Assembly: GCA_015064185.1 (NCBI GenBank)
Contig: SVSS01000002.1
Location: forward strand, 62,001 to 126,000
Reading direction: 5' to 3'
Source of the DNA: Oscillospiraceae bacterium
Lineage (GTDB): Bacteria; Bacillota; Clostridia; Oscillospirales; CAG-272
Length of the DNA stretch: 64,000 nt
The notes under the pieces: generated by a model
What the model was told of the DNA's origin: nothing
Databases searched by the model: none
The model's input: only the letters and a program-made list of their open reading frames with translations
Shown here: positions 24,309-32,980 of the stretch, piece by piece
Layout: each line of letters begins with the position of its first letter
Position numbering within the stretch: position 1 is the stretch's first letter
Position numbers and translations under genes: made by a program

Positions 24309-25679
24309 ATGGGAAAATACTTTGGCACAGACGGATTTCGCGGTGAGGCAGGCATTGGTCTTACTGCAACGCACGCGTATAAGATCGGGCGTTTTCTTGG
24401 CTGGTGGGGAAGACAAAACGGCAAAAAAATGCGCGTGGCAGTGGGCAAGGATACCAGGCTTTCCTGTTATATGCTCGAATATGCCGTTTCGGCAGGGATT
24501 GTGGCATCGGGGGCAGACGTGTATTTGCTGCATGTAACAACCACGCCAAATATCTGTTTTACCGTTGCTTTAGAGCAGTTTGATATGGGTGTAATGATCT
24601 CTGCCAGCCACAATCCATATCACGATAACGGTATAAAACTGATCGGCAAAAACGGTGCCAAGGCAGATGATGCCTTGACCGATCAAATAGAGCGATATCT
24701 TGAAGGGGATCTTGCGGCGCTTGGTGTACAGGATAATGACCTACCGTTTGCCACGGGTACAGATATTGGTAGGATCGTGGATCATGAGGCAGCAAGAATA
24801 CGCTATATTCAGCATCTTATTTCTTGTGTCGATTGTGAGTTTCACGATTTTCGCATAGGGCTTGACTGTGCCAACGGTGCCGCATCCTCGATCGCCCCTG
24901 CGGTATTTACGGCATTGGGTGCTTTGGTGTATCCCATTCACACAAAGCCAAACGGCACCAACATCAACAGCAAAGCGGGCGCCCTTCATATTGAAAGTCT
25001 GGTACGGCACGTGCGTTTAAATGGGCTTGATGTAGGGTTTGCGTTTGACGGTGACGGTGATCGGTGCATCGCTGTTGATGCTACGGGCGAGGTGGTAAAC
25101 GGAGATGGGATACTCTATTTGCTTGCCAAGCATCTGCAAGGGCGCGAAAGGCTTGAAAAAAATACTGTTGTCACTACTGTAATGTCTAATTTGGGTCTTT
25201 ACAAAGCGCTTGAGGAAAGCGGTATTTCCTATGTAAAAACTGCCGTTGGAGATCGCTTTGTGTATGAAAGTATGCAGCAAAACGGCTTTTCCTTAGGCGG
25301 TGAGCAGGCAGGGCATGTTATTTTGTCACAGTATGCCACCACGGGCGATGGAATTCTGACAGCGCTCAAAATCATGGAGGTGATGGCTTGCGAGGCAAAA
25401 ACGTTAGCAGAACTTGTTGCCCCTGCTCATATGTTGCCGCAGATCACAAAAAATCTGTCTGTAACCGATAAGAGCGCGGTGTGCACAAGCGGTGCAGTAA
25501 TAGCCGCGGTTGAGGCGGTGCGTGAGCGGCTAGGGGATAACGGGCGTGTGCTATTGCGCGAAAGCGGTACCGAGCCTGTTGTGCGTATTATGGTGGAGGC
25601 TATAAGTGAGGAGATCTGTCAGCGTGCAGTGGATGAAATTGCCACGGCAGTAAAGCAAACGGGTCTTTGCCTGCCGTAA
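24309..25679 (+). CDS. glmM: Phosphoglucosamine mutase (alpha-D-phosphohexomutase family)
   Basis: GlmM turns glucosamine 6-phosphate into glucosamine 1-phosphate for UDP-GlcNAc and peptidoglycan. The 456-residue protein starts 'MGKYFGTDGFRGEAG', has 'ISASHNPYHDNGIK' with catalytic Ser100, the metal loop 'FDGDGDRC' near residue 246, and the phosphate-binding 'RESGTEPVVRIM' near the C-terminus. GTDGFRG and length favour GlmM over phosphomannomutase/phosphoglucomutase. The start has AAGGAG; an ATG 9 codons earlier is too far upstream. Confidence 0.9.
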   Translation: MGKYFGTDGFRGEAGIGLTATHAYKIGRFLGWWGRQNGKKMRVAVGKDTRLSCYMLEYAVSAGIVASGADVYLLHVTTTPNICFTVALEQFDMGVMISASHNPYHDNGIKLIGKNGAKADDALTDQIERYLEGDLAALGVQDNDLPFATGTDIGRIVDHEAARIRYIQHLISCVDCEFHDFRIGLDCANGAASSIAPAVFTALGALVYPIHTKPNGTNINSKAGALHIESLVRHVRLNGLDVGFAFDGDGDRCIAVDATGEVVNGDGILYLLAKHLQGRERLEKNTVVTTVMSNLGLYKALEESGISYVKTAVGDRFVYESMQQNGFSLGGEQAGHVILSQYATTGDGILTALKIMEVMACEAKTLAELVAPAHMLPQITKNLSVTDKSAVCTSGAVIAAVEAVRERLGDNGRVLLRESGTEPVVRIMVEAISEEICQRAVDEIATAVKQTGLCLP

Positions 25680-25695
25680 ATGTGGGGAAGATGCT

Positions 25696-25741
25696 AAAAA
25701 GGTGCCGAACAACGCGCGACGCGGTTGTTCGGCACCTTTTT
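25696..25741. terminator. Bidirectional terminator between glmM and a membrane protein gene
   Basis: An 18-bp perfect stem (25696-25713 with 25724-25741) with A and T runs at its ends separates the converging genes. Confidence 0.93.
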
Positions 25742-25746
25742 ACGTT

Positions 25747-26511
25747 TTAATTTGTTTTTTTAGGTCGCTTGCGCAGTGCAAATTTCACAGTTGCAAAAAG
25801 AATCAAATACCCAATAAAGCAGGGAATCAAAACAAGTAAAAACAAATAAAGAAGTGTTATGGGGAGATCGGATATGTGATAGGTAAAGCCGAGCAAAGAA
25901 TACGCAATTTCCGATGCAATATGGGAAAGGGCGCGTATACCTATAACAAGGCCAAGTGTGATGTAAACGATCTTTTGCAAAGGATTTTCACGGTCGAAAA
26001 GCTTGGTAAAGGGAAGAAGCGCAGGGGCGCTTTCCAGCTCCTTGCCGAGGATCAAAGCAGCACGCTCTTGTTCTTTTCTGAGTTCTCCCTGGGTCACGAC
26101 ATGCTTGTGTGTGAGAAAAACAAGGAGTGCGCAGGGGATGAGCTCAAGGAGAAGTGAAACAATATAGCTGCTGTAATTCAGCGTGACGTCAAGCGAACCG
26201 TGTACAACAGAGAGCGCCAGCACGGCACCAACGTACTTAAAGAGCAACGCACCGCCAAGCAACAGGAAAAGTGAGCGACAATCATTTGCATTTCCCGCCT
26301 TTTCTACACCGATGAGTAGAAATGCTAATACAAGGATCAGTGCAAAAATCTCAGTCCATTGCATGAAAAGATCTATGGCATCAAATAAAAGCGTGTCCAT
26401 TAGCATAATATCGCATGCAACGATCTCGTAAATGGGCACAAGCACCAGGGCATATAGCGCCATAATGGAAAAAGCAACAATAGATGCTGCTTTAAGAAAA
26501 GATTTTGTCAT
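25747..26511 (-). CDS. Membrane protein of unknown function, about six transmembrane segments
   Basis: The 254-residue protein has hydrophobic runs near residues 8-32, 54-70, 80-104, 115-133, 182-202 and 215-240, and a charged cytosolic-looking loop between the fourth and fifth ('HKHVVTQGELRKEQERAAL'). The pattern recalls DUF2975-like or similar small membrane proteins, but I do not recognise a family with confidence. It has a good promoter and a GGAG site, and is transcribed alone. No conserved catalytic residues stand out. Confidence 0.7.
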   Translation of the reverse strand: MTKSFLKAASIVAFSIMALYALVLVPIYEIVACDIMLMDTLLFDAIDLFMQWTEIFALILVLAFLLIGVEKAGNANDCRSLFLLLGGALLFKYVGAVLALSVVHGSLDVTLNYSSYIVSLLLELIPCALLVFLTHKHVVTQGELRKEQERAALILGKELESAPALLPFTKLFDRENPLQKIVYITLGLVIGIRALSHIASEIAYSLLGFTYHISDLPITLLYLFLLVLIPCFIGYLILFATVKFALRKRPKKTN

Positions 26512-26540
26512 AAATACTCCTCTTAGCTCAATATACTGTT

Positions 26541-26569
26541 ATCATAACATAAAGTCACTAAAATTGCAA
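26541..26569 (-). promoter_or_regulatory. Promoter of the membrane protein gene
   Basis: TTGCAA (26569-26564) and TATGAT (26546-26541) on the minus strand are 17 bases apart, 30 bases before the start codon. Confidence 0.83.
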
Positions 26570-26637
26570 ACATTTTCTTTTAAATTTGCATATTTGGATT
26601 TTTTTGGCATAGGATAAAAGGAGTGGGAGGTGGTTTT

Positions 26638-27537
26638 ATGCGATACAATACATCTAATGATCTCGAAAATTTTGCCGCCGCCACCAAGGAATTGTGTGGA
26701 TCAAGCGGGATCGGATGCGATGTGACGGCACGTTCTATACTTGGTAAGCAGATCCCTGTTTTTACATTGGGAAACGGCAAAAAAGCGGTTGTGTATGTTG
26801 GTGGAATTAAAGGAAATGAGGCGCTTACTTCGTTTTTTTTGCTTGATTTTCTGCGTGATTGTATCAAGCAATCCGAAAAGGAGAGCAGGATATACGATGT
26901 TACCGTTTCATACCTTTTGCGCGAGCGCCGCATTATGGTGATACCTATGCTCAATCCTGACGGCGTTGGCTATGCTACCGAGGGCGTAAGGGAGGATAAT
27001 CCGCTATGCGCCCGTGTGCTGCAAATGAATGGAACGGAGGATTTCTCGGCATGGCAAGCGAACGCACGCGGTGTAGAACTTTCACACAATTTTGATGCGG
27101 GATTTCTCGCACATAAAAATCTTGAGCATGCCGCAGGGATCTTAAACGGTGCGCCACAGGGTTATAGCGGTGAATATCCCGAAAGTGAGCCCGAAACCGC
27201 GGCGCTTTGCGGGCTTTTGCGCTTTCTTGGGGAAGATCTGCTTGGCTTGCTTGAATTTCACTTAGGGCAAGGGGAGATTACGTGTAGTTGCAAGGATAAC
27301 CTTTCGGCAAAAACCATGGCGGCAGGCCGTATTTTGGGGCGAGCCACGGGCTATCGCCTCATCGGTCCCGAAAAAGCAATACCGGAGGGCGGGCTTGCCG
27401 ATTGGTGCATCGAAAAACTCTCTCGCCCCGCTTATCGTGTGGATTGCGATGCCGCAAGATATACACCCGAAAAGGCGCGTGTCTGCCTTTTTGAAGCCCT
27501 GCGCCGCGCGCTGTATACTTTTCCGTTTATGCTGTAA
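26638..27537 (+). CDS. M14-like zinc carboxypeptidase homologue with altered active site
   Basis: The 299-residue protein resembles M14 peptidases that cleave gamma-D-Glu-diaminopimelate or similar cell-wall bonds: 'VVYVGGIKGNEALTS', 'MVIPMLNPDGVGYA', 'ARGVELSHNFDAGF' and 'LLEFHLGQGE'. In active members the first motif is HxxE; here residue 58 is Lys where the zinc-binding His is expected, while Glu61 and the later His208 are kept. The usual catalytic Glu near the C-terminus ('F-T-x-E') lines up with Asp269. So it may be inactive or use another metal site. The ATG at 26638 follows GGGAGG by 7 bases. Confidence 0.8.
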   Translation: MRYNTSNDLENFAAATKELCGSSGIGCDVTARSILGKQIPVFTLGNGKKAVVYVGGIKGNEALTSFFLLDFLRDCIKQSEKESRIYDVTVSYLLRERRIMVIPMLNPDGVGYATEGVREDNPLCARVLQMNGTEDFSAWQANARGVELSHNFDAGFLAHKNLEHAAGILNGAPQGYSGEYPESEPETAALCGLLRFLGEDLLGLLEFHLGQGEITCSCKDNLSAKTMAAGRILGRATGYRLIGPEKAIPEGGLADWCIEKLSRPAYRVDCDAARYTPEKARVCLFEALRRALYTFPFML

Positions 27538-27538
27538 A

Positions 27539-27579
27539 CAATGAAAAGACCGACAGATAAACTGTCGGTCTTTTCATTG
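27539..27579 (+). terminator. Hairpin terminator after the M14 homologue gene
   Basis: A perfect 18-bp stem (27539-27556 with 27562-27579) has its T run inside the 3' arm (TTTT at 27571-27574) and no long T tail after it. Confidence 0.78.
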
Positions 27580-27607
27580 CAAATTGCCGGAACCGCATCA
27601 AGATAAG

Positions 27608-27691
27608 TTACAGTGCGGGCGTGCCTACGTCAAACACATAGCCGCAAATGTTAACGGCATTGCGTCTTTGACGCTCTGCTGCTTTGAAGTA
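27608..27691 (-). pseudogene. In-frame coding-like tail downstream of the ruvB stop codon
   Basis: Directly after the ruvB TAA the same frame stays open for 27 codons and ends in a second TAA. It reads in part 'AVNICGYVFDVGTPAL', which looks like protein and recalls the CGYVYD segment of rubredoxin-type domains with one CxxC half lost. It has no start codon of its own, so it is a gene remnant, a read-through extension, or chance. Confidence 0.35.
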
Positions 27692-28783
27692 TTACTTGCT
27701 TGGCGGATCAAAAAAATTGATCTGCTCGCCACCGCGTGTAACGTTGTGATAGGGAAGCCCTAGATGCTCATAGGCAAGGCGTGTGACGCATCTGCCGCGG
27801 GGTGTGCGCGAAAGAAAGCCTATTTGCATGAGATACGGCTCGTATACGTCCTCAAGGGTGATGGCTTCCTCGCCGATCGTTGCGGCAAGCGTTTCAAGCC
27901 CCACAGGGCCTCCGTCATAAAACTTAATAATGGTGGAGAGCATGCGACGGTCAATATTATCCAGCCCAAGCCCGTCGATCTCTAATTTTTGCAGTGCATA
28001 GTTTGCAATATCTGAGGAGATCTCGCCGTTGCCCTTGATCTGTGCAAAGTCGCGTACGCGCTTGAGTAAGCGATTGGCAATACGCGGCGTGCCGCGCGAG
28101 CGAGAGGCGATTTCGATTGCGCCGTCATCGGAAATGGGAAGCCCTAAAATATCGGCACTGCGCGTGACGATCTTTGCAAGCTCCTCAGGGGTGTACAGCT
28201 CAAGCTTTAGCATGACGCCAAAGCGGTCGCGAAGTGGGGTGCTTAATTGCCCTGCGCGCGTGGTGGCACCAATGAGGGTAAAGCGGGGAAGGTCGATACG
28301 GATGCTGCGCGCGGCAGGCCCTTTGCCAATGATAATATCAAGGGCATGATCCTCCATGGCAGGGTAAAGAATTTCCTCTACCGTGCGGGAAAGGCGATGG
28401 ATCTCATCGATAAAAAGCACGTCACCCTCTGAAAGATTGGTCAGAAGCGCCGCAAGATCACCTTGCTTTTCAATGGCAGGGCCCGAGGTGACACGGATGT
28501 TTACCCCCATTTCATTGGCAATAATGTTGGAAAGCGTGGTTTTACCAAGTCCGGGAGGGCCGTAGAGCAATACGTGATCAAGACTGTCACCGCGCTTTTT
28601 TGCCGCCTCAATATAAATTTTTAAATTTTCCTTTACCTTTTCCTGTCCCACATAATCGGTAAGCGATTGCGGACGCAGGGATACCTCTCCTGTGTCTTCC
28701 TTGGTTTCGCCGGTGGAGAGGATGCGGTTTTCAAAATCAAAGTCATTTTCTGTGGTAAAGTCCATACCTAAATTAAAATCCAT
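27692..28783 (-). CDS. ruvB: Holliday junction branch migration ATPase RuvB
   Basis: RuvB is the AAA+ motor that drives branch migration with RuvA. The 363-residue protein has Walker A '[14 protein letters not shown]' near residue 74, Walker B '[16 protein letters not shown]', sensor 1 '[20 protein letters not shown]' and the C-terminal winged helix ('[10 protein letters not shown]'). The N-terminus carries about 30 extra acidic residues before '[12 protein letters not shown]'. It follows ruvA after 11 bases with an AAGGAG site. Confidence 0.97.
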   Translation of the reverse strand: MDFNLGMDFTTENDFDFENRILSTGETKEDTGEVSLRPQSLTDYVGQEKVKENLKIYIEAAKKRGDSLDHVLLYGPPGLGKTTLSNIIANEMGVNIRVTSGPAIEKQGDLAALLTNLSEGDVLFIDEIHRLSRTVEEILYPAMEDHALDIIIGKGPAARSIRIDLPRFTLIGATTRAGQLSTPLRDRFGVMLKLELYTPEELAKIVTRSADILGLPISDDGAIEIASRSRGTPRIANRLLKRVRDFAQIKGNGEISSDIANYALQKLEIDGLGLDNIDRRMLSTIIKFYDGGPVGLETLAATIGEEAITLEDVYEPYLMQIGFLSRTPRGRCVTRLAYEHLGLPYHNVTRGGEQINFFDPPSK

Positions 28784-28794
28784 TTACGCTCTCC

Positions 28795-29418
28795 TTACAT
28801 CAGTTTTTTTAGTGCGGCGCGAATAATATTTTCCACATCAAGCACAGCGGTGTCAATGCCGGAAAGTGCACTCAGCACCTCGGTGCGGCTGTAGCCAAGG
28901 ACAAGCAGAGCCTCCTGCGCCTCGGCAACCTTATTATTTGTGCCGCTGACCTCGGGTGCGGGCATTGCCGCAACGGCGCCCTCAAAGGCAGAGGGCAGAG
29001 GGGTGCCAGCCGCCATTTTGTCGTGCAGCTCAAGAATGATACGCGCGGCAGTTTTGGGGCCAATGCCGTTGGCGCGCGCAATGGTCTTTTTATCCTCGGT
29101 GCAAACGGCAAATGCAAATTTTTCGGGAGTGAAGGCGGAAAGGATAGCCATAGCGGCTTTGGGGCCCACACCCGAAACCGTAATGAGCAGGCGGAAGGTT
29201 TCAAGCTCGCTCTCATCATAGAAGCCAAAAAGCTCCATGTCATCCTCGCGCACGGCAAGATGCGTGTAAAGCTTGACGCACTCTCCCTTCGCGGCGGCAG
29301 GCGAAATTTTTTCGTAGGTGTTGCTGCTGATCGTTAATTTGAAGCCAACACCGCCCGCGTCTACCACGGCGATGCTTGGCATAAGTGCAGCTAAGGGACC
29401 ACTGATGTAATGAAACAT
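28795..29418 (-). CDS. ruvA: Holliday junction DNA-binding protein RuvA
   Basis: RuvA holds the four-way junction for RuvB. The 207-residue protein has an N-terminal OB fold ('FHYISGPLAAL', 'LAVREDDMELFGFYDESE'), two helix-hairpin-helix motifs ('VSGVGPKAAMAILSAF' and 'ANGIGPKTAARIILEL') and a C-terminal RuvB-binding domain. Start has GGAGG. An 85-base AT-rich gap separates it from the DUF951 gene upstream, which may drive it. Confidence 0.96.
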   Translation of the reverse strand: MFHYISGPLAALMPSIAVVDAGGVGFKLTISSNTYEKISPAAAKGECVKLYTHLAVREDDMELFGFYDESELETFRLLITVSGVGPKAAMAILSAFTPEKFAFAVCTEDKKTIARANGIGPKTAARIILELHDKMAAGTPLPSAFEGAVAAMPAPEVSGTNNKVAEAQEALLVLGYSRTEVLSALSGIDTAVLDVENIIRAALKKLM

Positions 29419-29503
29419 AAAACCTCCGTTTTTTACTTGGTTTTTTATAGAAAAGCAAGTATTGTTCTTTTAAAAGCGAAAATAAGTTTTTATTTCAAGG
29501 GGG

Positions 29504-29698
29504 TTATTCCTGCGGCGGATTGGTTTTTTTGATGCTTTTTTCAAGCTTTAGGCGGTCAATATCCATGTCACGCCCGCAGCCCAGACACACTACGCGGCAC
29601 ACGCTTCCCACGCGCAGAATCTTAAAATCCTTCCTGCCGCAGGGGTGCGGCTTTTTTAATTCAATTATCATGTTGGGAAAAAGCTTTATGATCTGCAT
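29504..29698 (-). CDS. DUF951 family small protein
   Basis: The 64-residue protein has 'IIELKKPHPCG', 'ILRVGSVCRVVCLGCGRDM' and a basic helical end, the DUF951 pattern. Its cysteines (one after HP, then C-x3-C-LGC) could bind zinc. Family members are common in Firmicutes and of unknown role; the basic charge and RvG/CxxC layout suggest nucleic acid binding, but that is inference. A TTG just before the ATG is a less likely start. It probably leads the ruvAB transcript. Confidence 0.87.
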   Translation of the reverse strand: MQIIKLFPNMIIELKKPHPCGRKDFKILRVGSVCRVVCLGCGRDMDIDRLKLEKSIKKTNPPQE

Positions 29699-29744
29699 CA
29701 AGTCACCGCCCTTCTTGTTTTTGCTCTCTTGTTTATTACATTTC

Positions 29745-29773
29745 AGTATAACACATTTTTTTCGATAAGTAAA
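29745..29773 (-). promoter_or_regulatory. Promoter of DUF951-ruvA-ruvB
   Basis: TTTACT (29773-29768) and TATACT (29750-29745) on the minus strand are 17 bases apart. It lies back to back with the ruvC promoter. Confidence 0.7.
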
Positions 29774-29809
29774 GTGAAAACAAATTTTTTATTTTCTTTC
29801 AGAAACCCT

Positions 29810-29838
29810 TTGACTCGCGCGCAAAAATATGATATAAT
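29810..29838 (+). promoter_or_regulatory. Promoter of ruvC and following genes
   Basis: TTGACT (29810-29815) and a perfect TATAAT (29833-29838) are 17 bases apart, 36 bases before ruvC. Confidence 0.9.
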
Positions 29839-29873
29839 ACTATATATTTTATTTTGAAAGGGAAAGTGGCGCT

Positions 29874-30371
29874 ATGATCATTCTCGGTATAGACCCCGGC
29901 CTTGCAATTGTCGGGTGGGGCGTTGTGGAATACCGCGCGGGTAAATTTAAACCGCTGGGCTACGGCGCTATACGCACGCCTGCGGGTGTGCGCACAGAAG
30001 AGCGACTTGTGGGGATCTACCGTGATCTAAATACCATCATCGACCACTTTCATCCCGAGGAAATGGCGGTTGAGGAGCTGTTTTTTAATACCAACATCAC
30101 CACCGGTATTCGCGTAGCCGAGGCGCGCGGCATCGTGCTTTTGTGCGGTGAGCAAAAGGGGCTTCGCATTTCGGAATACACACCCTTGCAGGTCAAGCAA
30201 GCGGTGGTGGGGTACGGCAGAGCCGAGAAAAAGCAGGTCATGACCATGGTGACAAGCCTTTTGGGGCTAAAGGAAACGCCAAAGCCCGACGATACCGCCG
30301 ATGCACTTGCCATTGCCGTGTGTCACGCACATAGCGGCGCATCGCGCCTTGCAAAATATTTCAATAACTGA
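29874..30371 (+). CDS. ruvC: Crossover junction endodeoxyribonuclease RuvC
   Basis: RuvC resolves Holliday junctions. The 165-residue RNase H-like fold has the catalytic acids: Asp7 in 'ILGIDPGLAIVGWGVVE', Glu near 67 in 'MAVEELFFNTN', and the aspartates of 'KPDDTADALAIAVCHAHS'. It is divergent from ruvA-ruvB, with promoters for both in a 170-base gap, instead of the common ruvCAB order. It leads a plus-strand series into the methyltransferase and ECF genes. Confidence 0.97.
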   Translation: MIILGIDPGLAIVGWGVVEYRAGKFKPLGYGAIRTPAGVRTEERLVGIYRDLNTIIDHFHPEEMAVEELFFNTNITTGIRVAEARGIVLLCGEQKGLRISEYTPLQVKQAVVGYGRAEKKQVMTMVTSLLGLKETPKPDDTADALAIAVCHAHSGASRLAKYFNN

Positions 30372-30384
30372 GCAGGAGTAGAGC

Positions 30385-31251
30385 ATGTTTTATACCGAGC
30401 ATTGGAAGGATTACGAATTACTTGATACCTCTGACGGCGAGCGTCTTGAGCGTTGGGGAAAATATATTTTGGTACGCCCCGATCCGCAGATCATTTGGCG
30501 CGGGGCTGCCGCGCATCCCGCGTGGAAGCGTGCCGATGCTGTTTATCGCCGTTCCTCGGCGGGCGGTGGCGCATGGAAAGAGAGCAGAGTGCCTGCTGAA
30601 TGGAAGATCAAATATCGCGACCTTACCTTTCTTATTAAGCCCATGGGCTTTAAGCACACGGGGCTTTTTCCCGAGCAGGCGGCAAACTGGGATTGGTTTG
30701 GTGAAAAGATCAAAAAGGCAGGGCGCCCTATTAAGGTGTTAAACCTGTTTGCCTATACAGGGGGTGCCACCGTGGCGGCGGCAAAGGCGGGTGCCTCGGT
30801 CGTACATGTGGATGCGGCAAAGGGGATGGTTGCGCAAGCCAAAGAAAATGCGCGTCTGTCGGGTCTTGCCGATGCCCCCATTCGCTATATCGTTGACGAT
30901 TGCAAAAAGTTTGTGGAGCGAGAGATCAAGCGCGGCAATTTTTACGATGCCGTGATCATGGACCCCCCCTCTTATGGCAGAGGACCCTCGGGTGAGGTCT
31001 GGAAGATCGAGGACTGCGTTGGAGAATTGGTAGAGCTTGCCGCTAAGCTGTTGTCGCGCGAGCCCTTGTTTTTCCTGATCAACTCCTACACCACGGGTCT
31101 TTCCCCCCTTGCTATGAGTTATATTCTTGATCTCAAGGTGCGCTCGCGCTTTGGCGGCAAGACCTCCGCCGAGGAGCTTGGGCTAAAGGTTACACAAACA
31201 GGCTCTTATCTCCCGTGCGGTGCGAGTGCACGCTGGGAGCTTGAGGTGTAA
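30385..31251 (+). CDS. Class I SAM-dependent methyltransferase (RlmI/RlmL-like)
   Basis: The 288-residue protein has motif I 'VLNLFAYTGGATVAAAKAGA' in part (SAM binding), 'VVHVDAAKGMVAQAKENA', and motif IV 'DAVIMDPPSYGRG', which is common in RNA methyltransferases of the RlmI/RlmK and PrmC neighbourhood. The N-terminal part lacks the PUA domain of RlmI, so the exact target is open; an rRNA base is the best guess. It lies 13 bases behind ruvC and its stop overlaps the ecfA1 start. Confidence 0.85.
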   Translation: MFYTEHWKDYELLDTSDGERLERWGKYILVRPDPQIIWRGAAAHPAWKRADAVYRRSSAGGGAWKESRVPAEWKIKYRDLTFLIKPMGFKHTGLFPEQAANWDWFGEKIKKAGRPIKVLNLFAYTGGATVAAAKAGASVVHVDAAKGMVAQAKENARLSGLADAPIRYIVDDCKKFVEREIKRGNFYDAVIMDPPSYGRGPSGEVWKIEDCVGELVELAAKLLSREPLFFLINSYTTGLSPLAMSYILDLKVRSRFGGKTSAEELGLKVTQTGSYLPCGASARWELEV

Positions 31252-32117
31252 TGATGAAAGAACCTTTTATTCACACAAAAGATCTTTGCTATTCGTATTC
31301 CGATGAAAACGGCTTACAGCAGCCTGTCCTGCGCGGCATTACGATTGATATCGCCAAGGGGGAATACGTGGCGATCCTCGGGCATAACGGCTCGGGTAAA
31401 TCTACCTTGGCAAAGCTCCTTAATATGATTCTCGAGCCCGATAGCGGCGAGCTTTGGGTGGCTGGGCAGGATCTGACCTCTCCCACGCTTACCGAGGATG
31501 ATTTTTATGCACTGCGCCGTCAGGTCGGCATGGTTTTTCAGAATCCGGATAATCAGTTGGTTGCGACCATTGTTGAGGATGACGTGGCGTTTGGCCCTGA
31601 AAATCTTGGCGTGCCGTCAGCAGAGATACGCGCGCGTGTTGATGCGGCGCTTGCCACGGTTGGCATGACGTCGTATGCAAGGCACGAGCCGCATCGCCTT
31701 TCTGGCGGTCAAAAGCAGCGCGTTGCCATTGCGGGCATTCTCGCCATGGAGCCGAACTGTATCATTTTGGATGAGGCAACTGCCATGCTGGACCCGTTGG
31801 GGCGCAAGGAAGTAATTGAAACGGTAGAGGCACTCAACCGCGAAAAGGGCATTACCGTGCTTTCAATCACGCATTATATGAACGAGGCGGCACGCGCTGA
31901 CCGTGTGATCGTGATCGATGACGGCGTGGTGATCATGGACGGTACACCGCGTGAGGTCTTTGCCGATCCCGCAAGGCTGCTGGCAGCAGGGCTTGATGTG
32001 CCGCAATGCACATCACTTGTGCACGCGCTTCGTGCCGAAGGGGTTGCGCTTGCAGGCGATCCCGTTACCGTTGAGGAGTGCGTGGATCTTATCTGCCGCG
32101 CGTTGGAGGTGATATAA
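31251..32117 (+). CDS. ecfA1: Energy-coupling factor transporter ATPase EcfA1
   Basis: EcfA1 is one of two ATPases that power vitamin uptake by group II ECF transporters with EcfT and exchangeable S components. The 288-residue ABC protein has Walker A 'LGHNGSGKSTLAKLL', Q loop 'VFQNPDNQLVATIVEDDVAF', signature 'LSGGQKQRVAIAGIL', and Walker B 'CIILDEATAMLDPLG'. The two adjacent ATGs at 31251 and 31254 both fit; the first overlaps the methyltransferase stop. Confidence 0.95.
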   Translation: MMKEPFIHTKDLCYSYSDENGLQQPVLRGITIDIAKGEYVAILGHNGSGKSTLAKLLNMILEPDSGELWVAGQDLTSPTLTEDDFYALRRQVGMVFQNPDNQLVATIVEDDVAFGPENLGVPSAEIRARVDAALATVGMTSYARHEPHRLSGGQKQRVAIAGILAMEPNCIILDEATAMLDPLGRKEVIETVEALNREKGITVLSITHYMNEAARADRVIVIDDGVVIMDGTPREVFADPARLLAAGLDVPQCTSLVHALRAEGVALAGDPVTVEECVDLICRALEVI

Positions 32118-32980
32118 TGGCTGTTTTAACCTTAGAGCATGTATCATACATCTACGGCGAGGGTACACCCTTTGAGATCAGAGCGCTTGATGATGTGAGT
32201 CTTTCGGTTCGCGAGGGTACTGTGACAGGTATTATCGGGCATACGGGCTCCGGTAAATCTACCATGGTACAGTTATTTAACGGCCTTGAAAAGCCAACGG
32301 CGGGTAGAGTGTTGCTTGACGGAAAGGATATTTGGGCAGAACCGAAGAAGATGCGTGATATCCGCTTTCGCGTTGGGCTTGTTATGCAGTATCCCGAGTA
32401 CCAGCTTTTTGAGGAAACGATTCGTGCGGATATCGCATTTGGCCCTCGCAATATGGGGCTTTCACAAGAGGAGATAGAGCGCCGCACAAAAGAGGCGGCA
32501 GCGTTTGTAGGGCTTGAGGAAGCGCTGCTTGACCGTTCTCCCTTTGATCTTTCGGGCGGTCAAAAGCGCCGTGCCGCAATCGCGGGTATTATGGCAATGC
32601 GCCCTGAAATTTTGGTGCTTGATGAGCCTGCGGCGGGGCTTGATCCGCGTGGCAGAGATGCTATATTAGAGGGCATTCGCGCCTATGGTAAAGAGACGGG
32701 CTCTACTGTTATTATCGTGAGTCACAGCATGGAGGATATGGCTGCTTACTGTGATGATATTGTTGTAATGGCGCAAGCCAAGGTCTGCCTTTCGGGCACG
32801 CGCGATGAGGTGTTTGCCAATGCGGCAAGGCTTGCCGACGTGGGGCTTGACGTGCCGCAGATCACGCATTTGATGATGAAGCTTCGCGCGCGCGGCGTTG
32901 CTGTGCCCGAGGGCATTTATACAGTAGAGGCGGCAAGCGCCGCACTTCGTAAGTTATTTGGTAAAGGACATACTGTTTGA
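32117..32980 (+). CDS. ecfA2: Energy-coupling factor transporter ATPase EcfA2
   Basis: This is the partner ATPase of EcfA1. The 287-residue protein has Walker A 'IGHTGSGKSTMVQLF', Q loop 'VMQYPEYQLFEETI', signature 'LSGGQKRRAAIAGI' and Walker B 'ILVLDEPAAGLDP'. The Q-loop YPEYQLFE is typical of EcfA2. Its ATG overlaps the ecfA1 stop by one base with GGAGGTGAT ahead. Confidence 0.96.
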   Translation: MAVLTLEHVSYIYGEGTPFEIRALDDVSLSVREGTVTGIIGHTGSGKSTMVQLFNGLEKPTAGRVLLDGKDIWAEPKKMRDIRFRVGLVMQYPEYQLFEETIRADIAFGPRNMGLSQEEIERRTKEAAAFVGLEEALLDRSPFDLSGGQKRRAAIAGIMAMRPEILVLDEPAAGLDPRGRDAILEGIRAYGKETGSTVIIVSHSMEDMAAYCDDIVVMAQAKVCLSGTRDEVFANAARLADVGLDVPQITHLMMKLRARGVAVPEGIYTVEAASAALRKLFGKGHTV

